From DATFRX01 sp035630615 (GTDB lineage Bacteria; Actinomycetota; Actinomycetes; Propionibacteriales; Nocardioidaceae), in contig DASQKI010000075.1 in NCBI GenBank assembly GCA_035630615.1, positions 1-64,000 on the forward strand: a DNA stretch of 64,000 nucleotides, read 5' to 3'. The notes beneath the pieces were generated by a model. The model saw only the letters and a list, made by a program, of their open reading frames with translations, was not told where the DNA came from and searched no databases. The first letter of the stretch is position 1; each line of letters opens with the position of its first letter. A program made the position numbers and the translations under genes. Below, one piece after another: positions 53,241 to 60,995 of this stretch.

Positions 53241-54452
53241 ATGCCGCCGTCTCAGGTTGTGGAGGCCGCCGGTCGCGAAGTGACGATCACCAACCCGGAT
53301 CGGGTGATCTTCGCTGACGGCGGACACACCAAGCTCGACCTGGTCAACTACTACCTCACCGTGGCCGAAGGCGCCCTCCGTGGCGTCGTGGGCCGGCCGA
53401 TGATCCTCAAGCGCTTCGTCAAGGGCATCGATCAGGAGGCGTTCTGGCAGAAGCGGGCGCCGAAAAAGCGGCCGGAGTGGATCGAGACCGCAACACTGTC
53501 GTACGCCTCGGGCACGTCGGCCGACGAGGTGGTCGTCCGCGATGCGGCGACGCTGGCCTATGTCGTCAACCTCGGCTGCATCGATCTCAACCCCCATCCG
53601 GTGCAGGCCGAGGACCTCGATCATCCCGACGAGCTCCGGATCGATCTGGACCCGGTCCCTGGCCTCGATTGGCGCCAGATCGTCGACGTGGCGTACGTCG
53701 CCAAGGAGGTGCTCGAGGACCACGGCCTGACCGCGTGGCCGAAGACGTCGGGCTCCCGCGGCTTCCACGTCTACACCCGGATCGAGCCCCGGTGGGCCTA
53801 CCGCGACGTACGCCTGGCGGCGCAGTCGGTCGCCCGCGAGGTCGAGGCACGGGCGCCCGACATCGCGACCAGCCGCTGGTGGAAGGAAGAGCGCGACGGT
53901 GTCTTCGTCGACTTCAACCAAAACGCCAAGGACCGCACGGTCGCGTCGGCGTACTCAGTACGCGCCAAGCCAGACGCCCGGGTCTCCACCCCGCTGCGTT
54001 GGGACGAGGTCGCCGACTGCCGGCCCGAGGACTACACCCTGTCGTCCGTGCTCGAGCGCTACGCGGAGATCGGCGACCCCTGGGAAGACATCGACGGGTC
54101 GGCCGGCTCCCTCGACGCGCTGCTCGACCTCGCCAAGCGGCTCGGGCCGGCCGAGAAGCCGCCCAAGGGCGTCGGCGGCCGACAGCAGACGATGCCGCTG
54201 ATCGAAATCGCCCGAGCCAAGACCAAGGAGGAGGCGATGGCCGGTCTCGACCGGTGGAAGGCGCGCTATCCGTCCGTCGTCGAGCACTTGCAGCCGCCCG
54301 ACACCCTGGTCGACGGCATGCGTGGTCGCAGCTCGATCTGGTACCGGATCCGGATCAACCTGCAGCACGTGCCCGAGGCCGAGCGCCCGCCGCAGGAGCC
54401 GCTCGAGGTCGACTACGACCCGTGGGCCGGGCTGACCCAGCCGGAGGCTTGA
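53241..54452 (+). CDS. Stand-alone LigD-type polymerase/primase (NHEJ PolDom)
   Basis: A 403-residue archaeo-eukaryotic primase of the LigD polymerase type. AGREVTITNPDRVIFADGGH and KLDLVNYYLTVAEGALRG begin the domain; VNLGCIDLNPHP, the metal-binding RIDLDPVPG (D-x-D), and SGSRGFHVYTR (nucleotide-binding S-x-S-x-G-x-H) follow, then FNQNAKDRTVASAYSVR. It extends primers with ribonucleotides during double-strand-break repair. There is no ligase domain, nuclease domain or ku gene in the window, so it acts as a separate subunit or in another repair route. The C-terminal 90 residues are family-specific. Confidence 0.9.
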   Translation: MPPSQVVEAAGREVTITNPDRVIFADGGHTKLDLVNYYLTVAEGALRGVVGRPMILKRFVKGIDQEAFWQKRAPKKRPEWIETATLSYASGTSADEVVVRDAATLAYVVNLGCIDLNPHPVQAEDLDHPDELRIDLDPVPGLDWRQIVDVAYVAKEVLEDHGLTAWPKTSGSRGFHVYTRIEPRWAYRDVRLAAQSVAREVEARAPDIATSRWWKEERDGVFVDFNQNAKDRTVASAYSVRAKPDARVSTPLRWDEVADCRPEDYTLSSVLERYAEIGDPWEDIDGSAGSLDALLDLAKRLGPAEKPPKGVGGRQQTMPLIEIARAKTKEEAMAGLDRWKARYPSVVEHLQPPDTLVDGMRGRSSIWYRIRINLQHVPEAERPPQEPLEVDYDPWAGLTQPEA

Positions 54453-54480
54453 GCGGGCAACGCTGGCAGGATGTACGCCC

Positions 54481-55143
54481 GTGGCCGAACTCGTCTTGTT
54501 CACCGGAACGATGCACTGCGGCAAGTCGACCCTTGCCCTCCAGCTTGACCACAACCACGCGGCGCGCGGCCGGGCCGGTCGGATCTTCACCAGCCGCGAT
54601 CGCGCCGGCGCCGAGGTCTTGTCGTCGCGGCTCGGGCTCAAGGTCGACGCCATCGAGGTCAAGCCCGAGTTCGACTTCTGGGACTACGTCATCCGGGATC
54701 TCACGCAAGGCGGTCGGATCGACTATCTGATCTGCGACGAGGCGCAGTTTTACACCGCCGAGCAGGTCGAGCAGCTGGCTCGGGTCGCCGACGAGTTGCA
54801 GGTCGACGTCTTCGCCTTCGGCATCCTCACCGACTTCCGGACCAGGCTGTTCCCAGGCTCGGCGCGCCTCGTCGAGCTCGCCGACCGGGTCGAGGTGCTC
54901 CAGGTGGAGTCGCTGTGCTGGTGCGGAGCCCGAGCGACCCACAACGCTCGCACCGTCGACGGCGAGATGGTCACCGAGGGCGAGGTGGTCGTCGTCGGCG
55001 ACACCGAGGACGGCACCTACGACGACGACACCGTCGGCGAGGTCGGCTACGAGGTGCTCTGCCGCCAGCACCATCGCCGCCGCATGACGTCGGCCAAGGC
55101 CCGAGCCGCCGCGCTCTCCCCCGACCCCCTCCCCTTCGGCTGA
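54481..55143 (+). CDS. tdk: Thymidine kinase (TK1 type)
   Basis: A 220-residue type II thymidine kinase that salvages thymidine to dTMP. The P-loop is GTMHCGKST, the Asp of DEAQFY is the metal-side residue, and the lasso/zinc region has CWCGARATHNAR then CRQHH, giving three Cys and one His. VFAFGILTDFRTRLFPGS is the deoxyribose-binding strand. Start GTG 54481 follows CAGGAT by 8 nt, a weak leaderless box. Beyond its stop lies the large repeat region. Confidence 0.95.
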   Translation: MAELVLFTGTMHCGKSTLALQLDHNHAARGRAGRIFTSRDRAGAEVLSSRLGLKVDAIEVKPEFDFWDYVIRDLTQGGRIDYLICDEAQFYTAEQVEQLARVADELQVDVFAFGILTDFRTRLFPGSARLVELADRVEVLQVESLCWCGARATHNARTVDGEMVTEGEVVVVGDTEDGTYDDDTVGEVGYEVLCRQHHRRRMTSAKARAAALSPDPLPFG

Positions 55144-55158
55144 CCGGTCCTCTCCCGC

Positions 55159-55318
55159 CGACCTTGCGCGACCCACCCACTTCCTCCCGCCGAGATTGCG
55201 CGACCCACCCACTCCCTCGCACCGACCTTGCGCATCCTGCCCACTTCCTCCCGTCGACCTTGCGCGTCCTGTCCGCTTCTTCGCACCGATCTTGCGCGTC
55301 TCGCCCTGGCTCGCGCGT
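55159..55318 (-). repeat. Left array: five tandem copies of a 32-bp repeat
   Basis: Units begin at 55159, 55191, 55223, 55255 and 55287, an exact 32-bp period. Each starts with an 11-bp core CGACCTTGCGC (three exact, two with one or two changes) followed by a 21-bp C-rich part containing CCCACTTCCTC in the best copies. A partial copy precedes (55144-55158) and a decayed one follows (55319-55350). Since 32 is not a multiple of three and all frames are poor, this is non-coding. The right array holds the same unit inverted. Confidence 0.85.
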
Positions 55319-55568
55319 TGACACCTGCGCGTCTGCCCGGACGCGCACGTTCTGGAGTACCCGTCCTGAGGCAACGCCGGGCGCCGTTGAGATCGCGAGT
55401 CCTTTCGACATGGGCTGGGCACGCGTCACACGTATCAAGCCGCTGTCGGGCCAAGCTCCGTCAACCGTCGCGGTGACACTTTCTGCACGCTCATAACGCA
55501 GCTCCACGACAGCGCCGAGATGGCGCGTCGAGACAATGCCTGACTCGCGCGAACAATTGGTACGGAAC
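55319..55568. other. Spacer between the two 32-bp arrays; no gene seen
   Basis: About 250 bp with no supportable ORF. It contains a hairpin TGCGCGTC/GACGCGCA (55326-55347, 8-bp stem, 6-nt loop) near the left array. The rest is less GC-rich than coding neighbours and shows no RNA-gene signature I recognise. Confidence 0.5.
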
Positions 55569-55696
55569 GCGCAAGGTCGGCGCGAAGAAGTGGACAGGAC
55601 GCGCAAGGTCGACGTGACGAAGTGGGCGGGACGCGCAAGGTCGACGCGAGGAAGTGGGCGGGACGCGCAAGGTCGGCGGGAAGGGGTGGAGGGGGT
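55569..55696 (+). repeat. Right array: four inverted copies of the 32-bp repeat
   Basis: Units begin at 55569, 55601, 55633 and 55665, again 32 bp apart. Each starts with GCGCAAGGTCG, identical in all four and the exact reverse complement of the left core, followed by GAAGTGGGCGGGAC-like sequence. The last copy decays just before the stop codon of the next gene. The two arrays face each other across about 250 bp and could form a long imperfect stem. Confidence 0.85.
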
Positions 55697-55700
55697 ACGG

Positions 55701-56828
55701 CTAGCCGGCGTCGACCAACAGCGGGACGAGCATCTCCGCGGCGGTGAGCGAGCCGTGGAAGCCGACCAGCTTGGTCTCGATCGGGAAGTGCGTCCGCGAC
55801 AGCACAGCGTGCCGCCCGGCCGACGCGACGACGACGTCACCGATCCGGGCCCGAAGGTCCGGCCGGATCGGACCGAACCAGCCGTCTGCCTCGGCGTCCT
55901 CCTGGAGGCGGACGACAGCCCGTTCGCCGAGCACCGACTCCCAGCGGGCGGCGACATCGCGGACGGCGCCGGCCCGACAGTACAGATGCCGCAGCCGGGC
56001 CTCGCCGCCGAGCAGGACGACGCCCTCGAGGAGATCGGTGTGGTCGCTGACGTCGATCCGGCCGAGGTCGTCGACGTCGACCATGCCGTGGTCGCCGGTC
56101 ACGATCATCACCGCGTCAGAGGGCAAGCTCTCCCGCAGCCGCCTCAGGTCGCCGTCGACGAGGGTCAGTCGATCGAGCCACTTGTCCGAGCGGCTGCCGG
56201 CTTCGTGCCCGATGTGGTCCAGGGTCGACTCGTACGCGTAGGTCAGGGAGTCGTGGGCCTCGGCGAGTTCGCTGACGACGTCGATCCGCTCCCAGGGGTC
56301 GTCGGCCGCGTAGTAATCAGCGCCCCGCTGACTGCACACGGTGAGCCCGCTGCCCCGGAACGCTCCTTTGTTGGCAGCGCCGACCCGAGCGCCGACCACC
56401 GCGAGCCGCTCGAAGACGGTCGGTTGCGACTGCCACACGTGCGGGTCGACGCCGGAGTCCCACTTGAGGGCGTTGAGCAGTTCGTTGGTGCCGGGGATCC
56501 GGCTCGTATAGCCGACCACGCCGTGCTGGCCCGGCGGCAATCCGGTGCCGAGCGAGGTCAGGCTGGTCGCGGTCGTCGACGGAATGCCGCAGGTCAGCGG
56601 CTCACGATCGGGCAGCAGCGGCGCGAGGTAGGGAGCGAGGTCGGCGTGCCGTCGCAGCAGATGCCAGCCGAGTCCGTCGACCATGACCACGACGTAGCGA
56701 TGCCGCTGCGGCAGGTCGAGTACGTTGGCCCACCCGGCGAAGCCCATCGCGGCGGCGACGCTCGGCAGCAGGTCGCTTAGCGCGCGGTCACCGTAGCGGG
56801 GTAGGACAAACCGCGTCTCGTCGCTCAT
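55701..56828 (-). CDS. Cytoplasmic alkaline-phosphatase-superfamily (nucleotide pyrophosphatase-like) protein
   Basis: A 375-residue member of the type I phosphodiesterase/nucleotide pyrophosphatase group. YVVVMVDGLGWHLL has the first metal-binding Asp, CGIPSTTATSLTSLGTG the Thr nucleophile, and TGDHGMVDVD the second Asp-His pair; THFPIETKLVGFHGS supplies a late His. No signal peptide is present. Substrate is unknown; candidates are nucleotide pyrophosphates or phosphodiesters. ATG 56828 overlaps the stop of DUF5998 (ATGA), a pairing seen in other actinobacteria. Confidence 0.85.
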   Translation of the reverse strand: MSDETRFVLPRYGDRALSDLLPSVAAAMGFAGWANVLDLPQRHRYVVVMVDGLGWHLLRRHADLAPYLAPLLPDREPLTCGIPSTTATSLTSLGTGLPPGQHGVVGYTSRIPGTNELLNALKWDSGVDPHVWQSQPTVFERLAVVGARVGAANKGAFRGSGLTVCSQRGADYYAADDPWERIDVVSELAEAHDSLTYAYESTLDHIGHEAGSRSDKWLDRLTLVDGDLRRLRESLPSDAVMIVTGDHGMVDVDDLGRIDVSDHTDLLEGVVLLGGEARLRHLYCRAGAVRDVAARWESVLGERAVVRLQEDAEADGWFGPIRPDLRARIGDVVVASAGRHAVLSRTHFPIETKLVGFHGSLTAAEMLVPLLVDAG

Positions 56829-57478
56829 CGACGCGCGGTTGCCTCGGACAAGTCGGCCGCGAACGACAGCACCTGCTCCACCGCCTCGTCGCCGTCTGCG
56901 GCCGAACTCATCCGCAGCGAGAAGTCGTCGGACGCCAGCGTCCCGGTGTAACCGTGGTCGGCCTCGCAGTTGGGATCGGAGCAGGTCGCCGGCTCGAGAT
57001 CGACACGTCCGACGGCGCCCCATCCGACGGTGAGCACGGCTTCGCTCACCGTCGGCGGCTCCGACTCGCCGACGTACTTCTCCGGGTTGGCCACCATCCG
57101 ATTGACCACGACCGACTCGACGCTGGCCAGCGGGATCGCCTCGGTCGTCGTCGACGTGTACGGCTGCGGTAGCAGGTCGTCGGCCGCGTGCTCGTCGGTA
57201 TGGGCCACGATCAGCCGGGTCGGCGTCATGACGACGACGGTCTCGTGCCGCCGGATCTCCTCCCGGTCGAAGGTCGGCTCGTGGTGGACCAGGAACGACC
57301 GCACGGGTTCGCCGGCGAGGGCGGCGCCGATCCCGTCCGCGACGATGGTCGGGTGGTAGCCGCTCGCGTCGATCGCGCTCTTGAGCTCATCGGATCGGTC
57401 GGGACCCGGGTGTCCGGCGGGGCGTACGGCAGCCGCACGACTGTGTGCGTCTGGGGGTCGGTGTCCGTGGTCGGGCAT
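56825..57478 (-). CDS. DUF5998 protein
   Basis: A 217-residue protein of DUF5998. Core features are SAIDASGYHPTIVADGIGAALAGEPV, FLVHHEPTFDREEIRRHETVVVMTPTRLIVAHTDEH and CSDPNCEADHGYTG, where Cys and His could bind zinc. Function unknown. ATG 57478 is supported by CAGACT 6 nt upstream; the first 28 residues are Pro/His-rich and less conserved. It is coupled to the phosphodiesterase-like gene and follows the GNAT/acyl-CoA-synthetase gene by 27 nt. Confidence 0.75.
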   Translation of the reverse strand: MPDHGHRPPDAHSRAAAVRPAGHPGPDRSDELKSAIDASGYHPTIVADGIGAALAGEPVRSFLVHHEPTFDREEIRRHETVVVMTPTRLIVAHTDEHAADDLLPQPYTSTTTEAIPLASVESVVVNRMVANPEKYVGESEPPTVSEAVLTVGWGAVGRVDLEPATCSDPNCEADHGYTGTLASDDFSLRMSSAADGDEAVEQVLSFAADLSEATARR

Positions 57479-57484
57479 GGGGTC

Positions 57485-57490
57485 AGTCTG
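57485..57490 (-). promoter_or_regulatory. Leaderless -10-like box CAGACT for DUF5998
   Basis: On the minus strand CAGACT ends 6 nt before ATG 57478. Confidence 0.3.
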
Positions 57491-57505
57491 ACATGAGATG
57501 CGAAG

Positions 57506-59992
57506 TCAGCTGGCCTGCGTGTCACCCAGGCCGACCGGTTGGCCCATCCGGCGCACCAAGGTGTCGGTCCGCGCCTCCGATGCCGGGGCCACCCGCCCGA
57601 CGACATCGCCGATCCGGACGCCCTCGGGGTCGACCAGCGCCGGCCGCAGCTCGAGGCGGGCCACCTCCGGCAGGTCGTTCTTGAGATGCGCCAGTCGCTG
57701 GAGGACGTCCTCGATCGCCTCGACGTCGACGACCGGCGCGCCGCCGTAGCCGAAGAGCAGCGGCGCCGCCCGGATCTCGCGAACCATCGCCTGCGCGTCG
57801 GCGTCGGTCAGCGGTGGGATGCGGTAGGCGCGGTCGCCGAGCAGCTCGCTCGGCGCGCCGTGGACGCCGAATGACATGACCGGCCCGAACAGCGGGTCCT
57901 CGAACGACTCGATGAGCAGCTCGACCGTTGCCTCGCCCCTGTCGCCGGATCGACCGGGGGCCGGCATGCCGTACGCGGCCATCAGCTCGGCCACCTGGTC
58001 ACGGGTGAGGTCGACACCGTCGGGATGGTCCTCGACGAGCTTCGACACGAGCTGTCGTGCCGCGTCGCGGTTGACGTCGTCATAGAACCGCACCCGCCCG
58101 GTCGGCCGGCCCAGCCAATTGGCGTAGGACACGACCCGAGCGAGCGCCCGCACGGCCGTCTCGGGCGCCGGATAGGACGGCACCGAGCCACGGCCGGCAG
58201 CGCCTTCGACGTCGGCGACCCGAAGCAGCTCGGGTACGCCGACGCTGGCGAGGAACGTCGAGACGATCGGCTTGTCGGACTGCTCCCCCACGGCCGCAAG
58301 GACGTTGGCGACGGCCTCGCCTGAGGTGTTGAGCGGCGGAATGTAGACCGCGACGACCGCATCGACCTCCGGGTTGTCGATGGCGTCGTCGAGGGCGTGC
58401 TCGAAGTCGTCGGCCGTGGCGTCCGCGCCCAAGGCGACCGGCTCGCGCACCGACAACCCGGCGGCGGTGGCCGCGTCGGCGGCGAGCAGCCCGAGCGCGT
58501 CGGAGTTGCCGACGACGGCGACCCGGGGACCCCGCGGGAGAGGTTGGTGGGCGAGGATCTGGGCCACGTCGAGCATCTCGTCGAGCGTGTCGACCTGGAT
58601 CACACCGGCCTGGCGAAACATCGCGTCGACCGCAGCCTGCGGAGCGCTGGTCCGCCGGACCGCGTGGCCGACCGGGATGCCCTGTGTCGTCCGCCCGGAC
58701 TTCACCGCCACGATCGGCTTGTGCCGGCCGACCCGACGAGCGATCCGGGAAAACTTCCGCGGGTTGCCGATCGACTCGAGATAGAGCAGCACGACCTCGG
58801 TCGCGTCGTCCTCCTCCCAGTACTGAAGCAGGTCGTTGCCGGACACGTCGGCCCGGTTGCCGGCCGACACGAACGTCGACAGGCCGAGACCTCGACGGTC
58901 GACGGTCTCGAGGATGGCGACGCCGAGCGCACCCGACTGACAGAAGAAGCCGACCCGTCCCCGGGGCGGCATGAGCGGCGACAGCGAGGCGTTGAGCGAG
59001 ACTCCGGCGGCGGTGTTGATGACGCCGAGACAGTTGGGTCCGACCAGGCGCAGGCCGTAGCTGCGCGCCAGACCGAGGAGGCGACGCTGGGCCTTTCGGC
59101 CTTCCTCTCCGGTCTCGGCGAAGCCGGACGAGATGACGACGAGCGTGTGGACGCCCTTGGCGGCGCAGTCGAGGACGACGTCGGCGACCGACTCCGCCGG
59201 GACCGCGATGACGGCAAGCTCGACCGAGCCGGGGATGGCCTGCACGGAGGGGTACGCCGGCAGCCCGGAGACCGCCTCGGCCTGGGGGTTGACGGCGTAG
59301 ACGCCCCCGGAGAAACCGCCCAACACGAGATTGCGGACGAGAACCTGCCCGATCGTGTCCTGCCGTCGGCTGGCTCCCACGATGGCAACGCTCCCGACAT
59401 GGAAGATGCGTGCCACCGACGCGGCCTCGAAACGATGCTCGCGGGCCTGCATGACGCCGACGGCCGTCTCGGTCGGGTCGATCGAAAACTCGAGACGCAA
59501 GACGCCGTCCGCGAAGTCGTCGCAAACCGCGTACCCCTGCTCGCGGAAGACCTGATTCATCCGGGTGTTTTCCGGCAGGATCTCGGCGACGAACCGTTCG
59601 AAACCGCGCTCTCGGCCGGCCTCGGCGAGGTGCTCGAGCAACAGCTGGCCGAGGCCGCGTCCCTGATAGTCGTCTTGGACCAAGAAGGCGATCTCGGCCT
59701 CGCGCTCGTCGAGGGCGTCATAACGGCCGACGGCGACGATGTCGCTCGCGCGCGTGATGACGAAGGCAACCCGGCGGTCGTGATCGACGTGGGTGAAGCG
59801 CTCGACGTCACGCTCGGACAGCACCGGATATGGCGCGAAGAACCGCAGGTACTTCGACTGCTCGCTGACCCGGGAGTAGAAGGCCACCAGGCCCTCCGAG
59901 TCGTCGGGCGTGATCGGCCGCAGATGCGCCGTGCTGCCGTCGCGCAGCACGACGTCGGCTTCCCAGTGCCGTGGGTAGGCAGGCGCGTTCAC
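57506..59992 (-). CDS. GNAT acetyltransferase fused to ADP-forming acyl-CoA synthetase, ATP-grasp part shortened
   Basis: An 828-residue protein related to bacterial protein acetyltransferases (PatZ/Pka). Residues 1-175 are a GNAT domain (LVQDDYQGRGLGQLLLEHL, ILPENTRMNQVFREQGY). Then come a CoA-binding domain (VGSVAIVGASRRQDTIGQV), a succinyl-CoA-ligase-like domain (LVGPNCLGVINTAAG, FFCQSGALGVAILE, SAGNRADVSGNDLLQYW), and an ATP-grasp tail. The ATP-grasp part is broken: after ELMAAYGMPAPGRSGDRGEA it jumps to TVELLIESFEDPLFGP, lacking about 70-75 residues with the ATP-binding Lys strands. ATP-dependent synthesis is probably lost, while acetylation may remain. Start GTG 59992 follows TAGATT by 6 nt. 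Confidence 0.8.
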   Translation of the reverse strand: MNAPAYPRHWEADVVLRDGSTAHLRPITPDDSEGLVAFYSRVSEQSKYLRFFAPYPVLSERDVERFTHVDHDRRVAFVITRASDIVAVGRYDALDEREAEIAFLVQDDYQGRGLGQLLLEHLAEAGRERGFERFVAEILPENTRMNQVFREQGYAVCDDFADGVLRLEFSIDPTETAVGVMQAREHRFEAASVARIFHVGSVAIVGASRRQDTIGQVLVRNLVLGGFSGGVYAVNPQAEAVSGLPAYPSVQAIPGSVELAVIAVPAESVADVVLDCAAKGVHTLVVISSGFAETGEEGRKAQRRLLGLARSYGLRLVGPNCLGVINTAAGVSLNASLSPLMPPRGRVGFFCQSGALGVAILETVDRRGLGLSTFVSAGNRADVSGNDLLQYWEEDDATEVVLLYLESIGNPRKFSRIARRVGRHKPIVAVKSGRTTQGIPVGHAVRRTSAPQAAVDAMFRQAGVIQVDTLDEMLDVAQILAHQPLPRGPRVAVVGNSDALGLLAADAATAAGLSVREPVALGADATADDFEHALDDAIDNPEVDAVVAVYIPPLNTSGEAVANVLAAVGEQSDKPIVSTFLASVGVPELLRVADVEGAAGRGSVPSYPAPETAVRALARVVSYANWLGRPTGRVRFYDDVNRDAARQLVSKLVEDHPDGVDLTRDQVAELMAAYGMPAPGRSGDRGEATVELLIESFEDPLFGPVMSFGVHGAPSELLGDRAYRIPPLTDADAQAMVREIRAAPLLFGYGGAPVVDVEAIEDVLQRLAHLKNDLPEVARLELRPALVDPEGVRIGDVVGRVAPASEARTDTLVRRMGQPVGLGDTQAS

Positions 59993-59998
59993 GCGTCG

Positions 59999-60004
59999 AA
60001 TCTA
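59999..60004 (-). promoter_or_regulatory. Leaderless -10 box TAGATT
   Basis: On the minus strand TAGATT ends 6 nt before GTG 59992, without a ribosome site. Confidence 0.45.
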
Positions 60005-60058
60005 GCCGGTTGCGACGATCGGTCACCGGTCGTCCGACCAATGACCGATCGTCGCGGC

Positions 60059-60836
60059 TCACCAGACCGGCAGCCCGCGGGCGTGCCAGCCGCCGTACTT
60101 GCTGTCGGGGCCCGGGCTGCCGGTGCTCGCCTGATGCCACCCACCGTGCCGCCACGCCCACACGGTCTTGCGCGTGACGACACCGGCGGCTCCGCCGGTC
60201 GAGATCTTGCGCTTCTGGATCCGCACCTGGCCGTTGACCTTCGACCGCCACCAGCCCCACTCGTGGTAGAAGGAGTCGGTATCGCCGGCGTGTCCGGTCC
60301 GAACGCCGTGTGGGCTGGTCAGCCACCACACCTTGGTACCGGCCGGCGTCCGTGCCGTCGAGAGGCCGCTGGCCCGCTTGAACGTGAGGACGTGGAAGCC
60401 CTTGGCGAAGCTCCGGCGTGGGTCGCCGTGGATGTCGTATTGCACGTACTTGTTGCGGTCCGCGCCGACCACGAGCTCGACGCCGCGACTCCCGTCGAGC
60501 CGGGCGGCGCCGCACCAGACCGCTCCCCGCCAGTGCTTCACGCCGACCCGCTGCCGGACCACGAGGCCGTGGTCGGTCTCGACCCGCACCGTCACCCGCC
60601 CGTTGCGGATATAGCCGTCCCGGTCGTGGTTGACCACGCCCACCCCGATCCGCCCGTCCGTTGCCGTTGACGTCGAGGCGGCCGACCACGGTGCAGTCGG
60701 GTACTCCCGCGCACACTCCTTGGCGGTCGCCGTCGTCCACGGTGGGTGTGCCAGCCGCCGTGACCTGCAGGCCGCTACCGACGAGCCCCAGGCCGGCCAC
60801 CGTGAGACCCACAGCGGTCCGCGTTGATTTGTGCAT
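60059..60836 (-). pseudogene. Frameshifted secreted protein with FG-GAP/VCBS-like repeats
   Basis: From ATG 60836 (GGAGG 5 nt before) the product has a signal peptide (STRTAVGLTVAGLGLVGSGL, then QVTAAG), then CTVVGRLDVNGNGR, a calcium-binding-like D-x-N-x-N-G-R turn. At the C3 run 60653-60655 the frame breaks; dropping one base continues as RIGVGVVNHDRDGYIRNGRVTVRV, then KHWRGAVWCGAARLDGSRGVELVVGADR and a C-terminal KTVWAWRHGGWHQA to the stop at 60059. The combined protein would be about 258 residues, resembling secreted actinobacterial proteins of unknown role. A sequencing error is possible because the downstream frame is intact. Confidence 0.65.
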
Positions 60837-60851
60837 TGTCGCCTCCGATCG

Positions 60852-60944
60852 GCAATGTCCATTGCGTCGTACGGGGAGGAATCTATGCGTCCAGGGTTTC
60901 TCCGCGGTTGCATTCGGCGGACGCCACGCCGCTGCCGGGCGTGG
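60852..60944 (+). promoter_or_regulatory. Inverted repeats in the 5' region of the acyl-CoA synthetase operon
   Basis: GCAATG-TC-CATTGC (60852-60865) is a perfect 14-bp inverted repeat between the two divergent genes. Further down, CCACGCC (60924-60930) pairs with GGCGTGG (60938-60944) as a 7-bp stem in the likely leader, 50 nt before ATG 60996. Operator and leader hairpin are the plausible roles. Confidence 0.35.
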
Positions 60945-60995
60945 AGCGGACACTGCCAGAATGCGAGGGACGCCGACCGAGGCCAAGGAGCAGCC

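Noticed and set aside
52137..53921. Functional sigma/membrane fusion protein of 594 residues
   Set aside because: That open frame mixes real coding with shadow sequence; the true coding signal changes frame at least three times.
55159..55696. CRISPR array
   Set aside because: The whole 32-bp unit repeats with no unique spacers, orientation flips between halves, and no cas genes are present.
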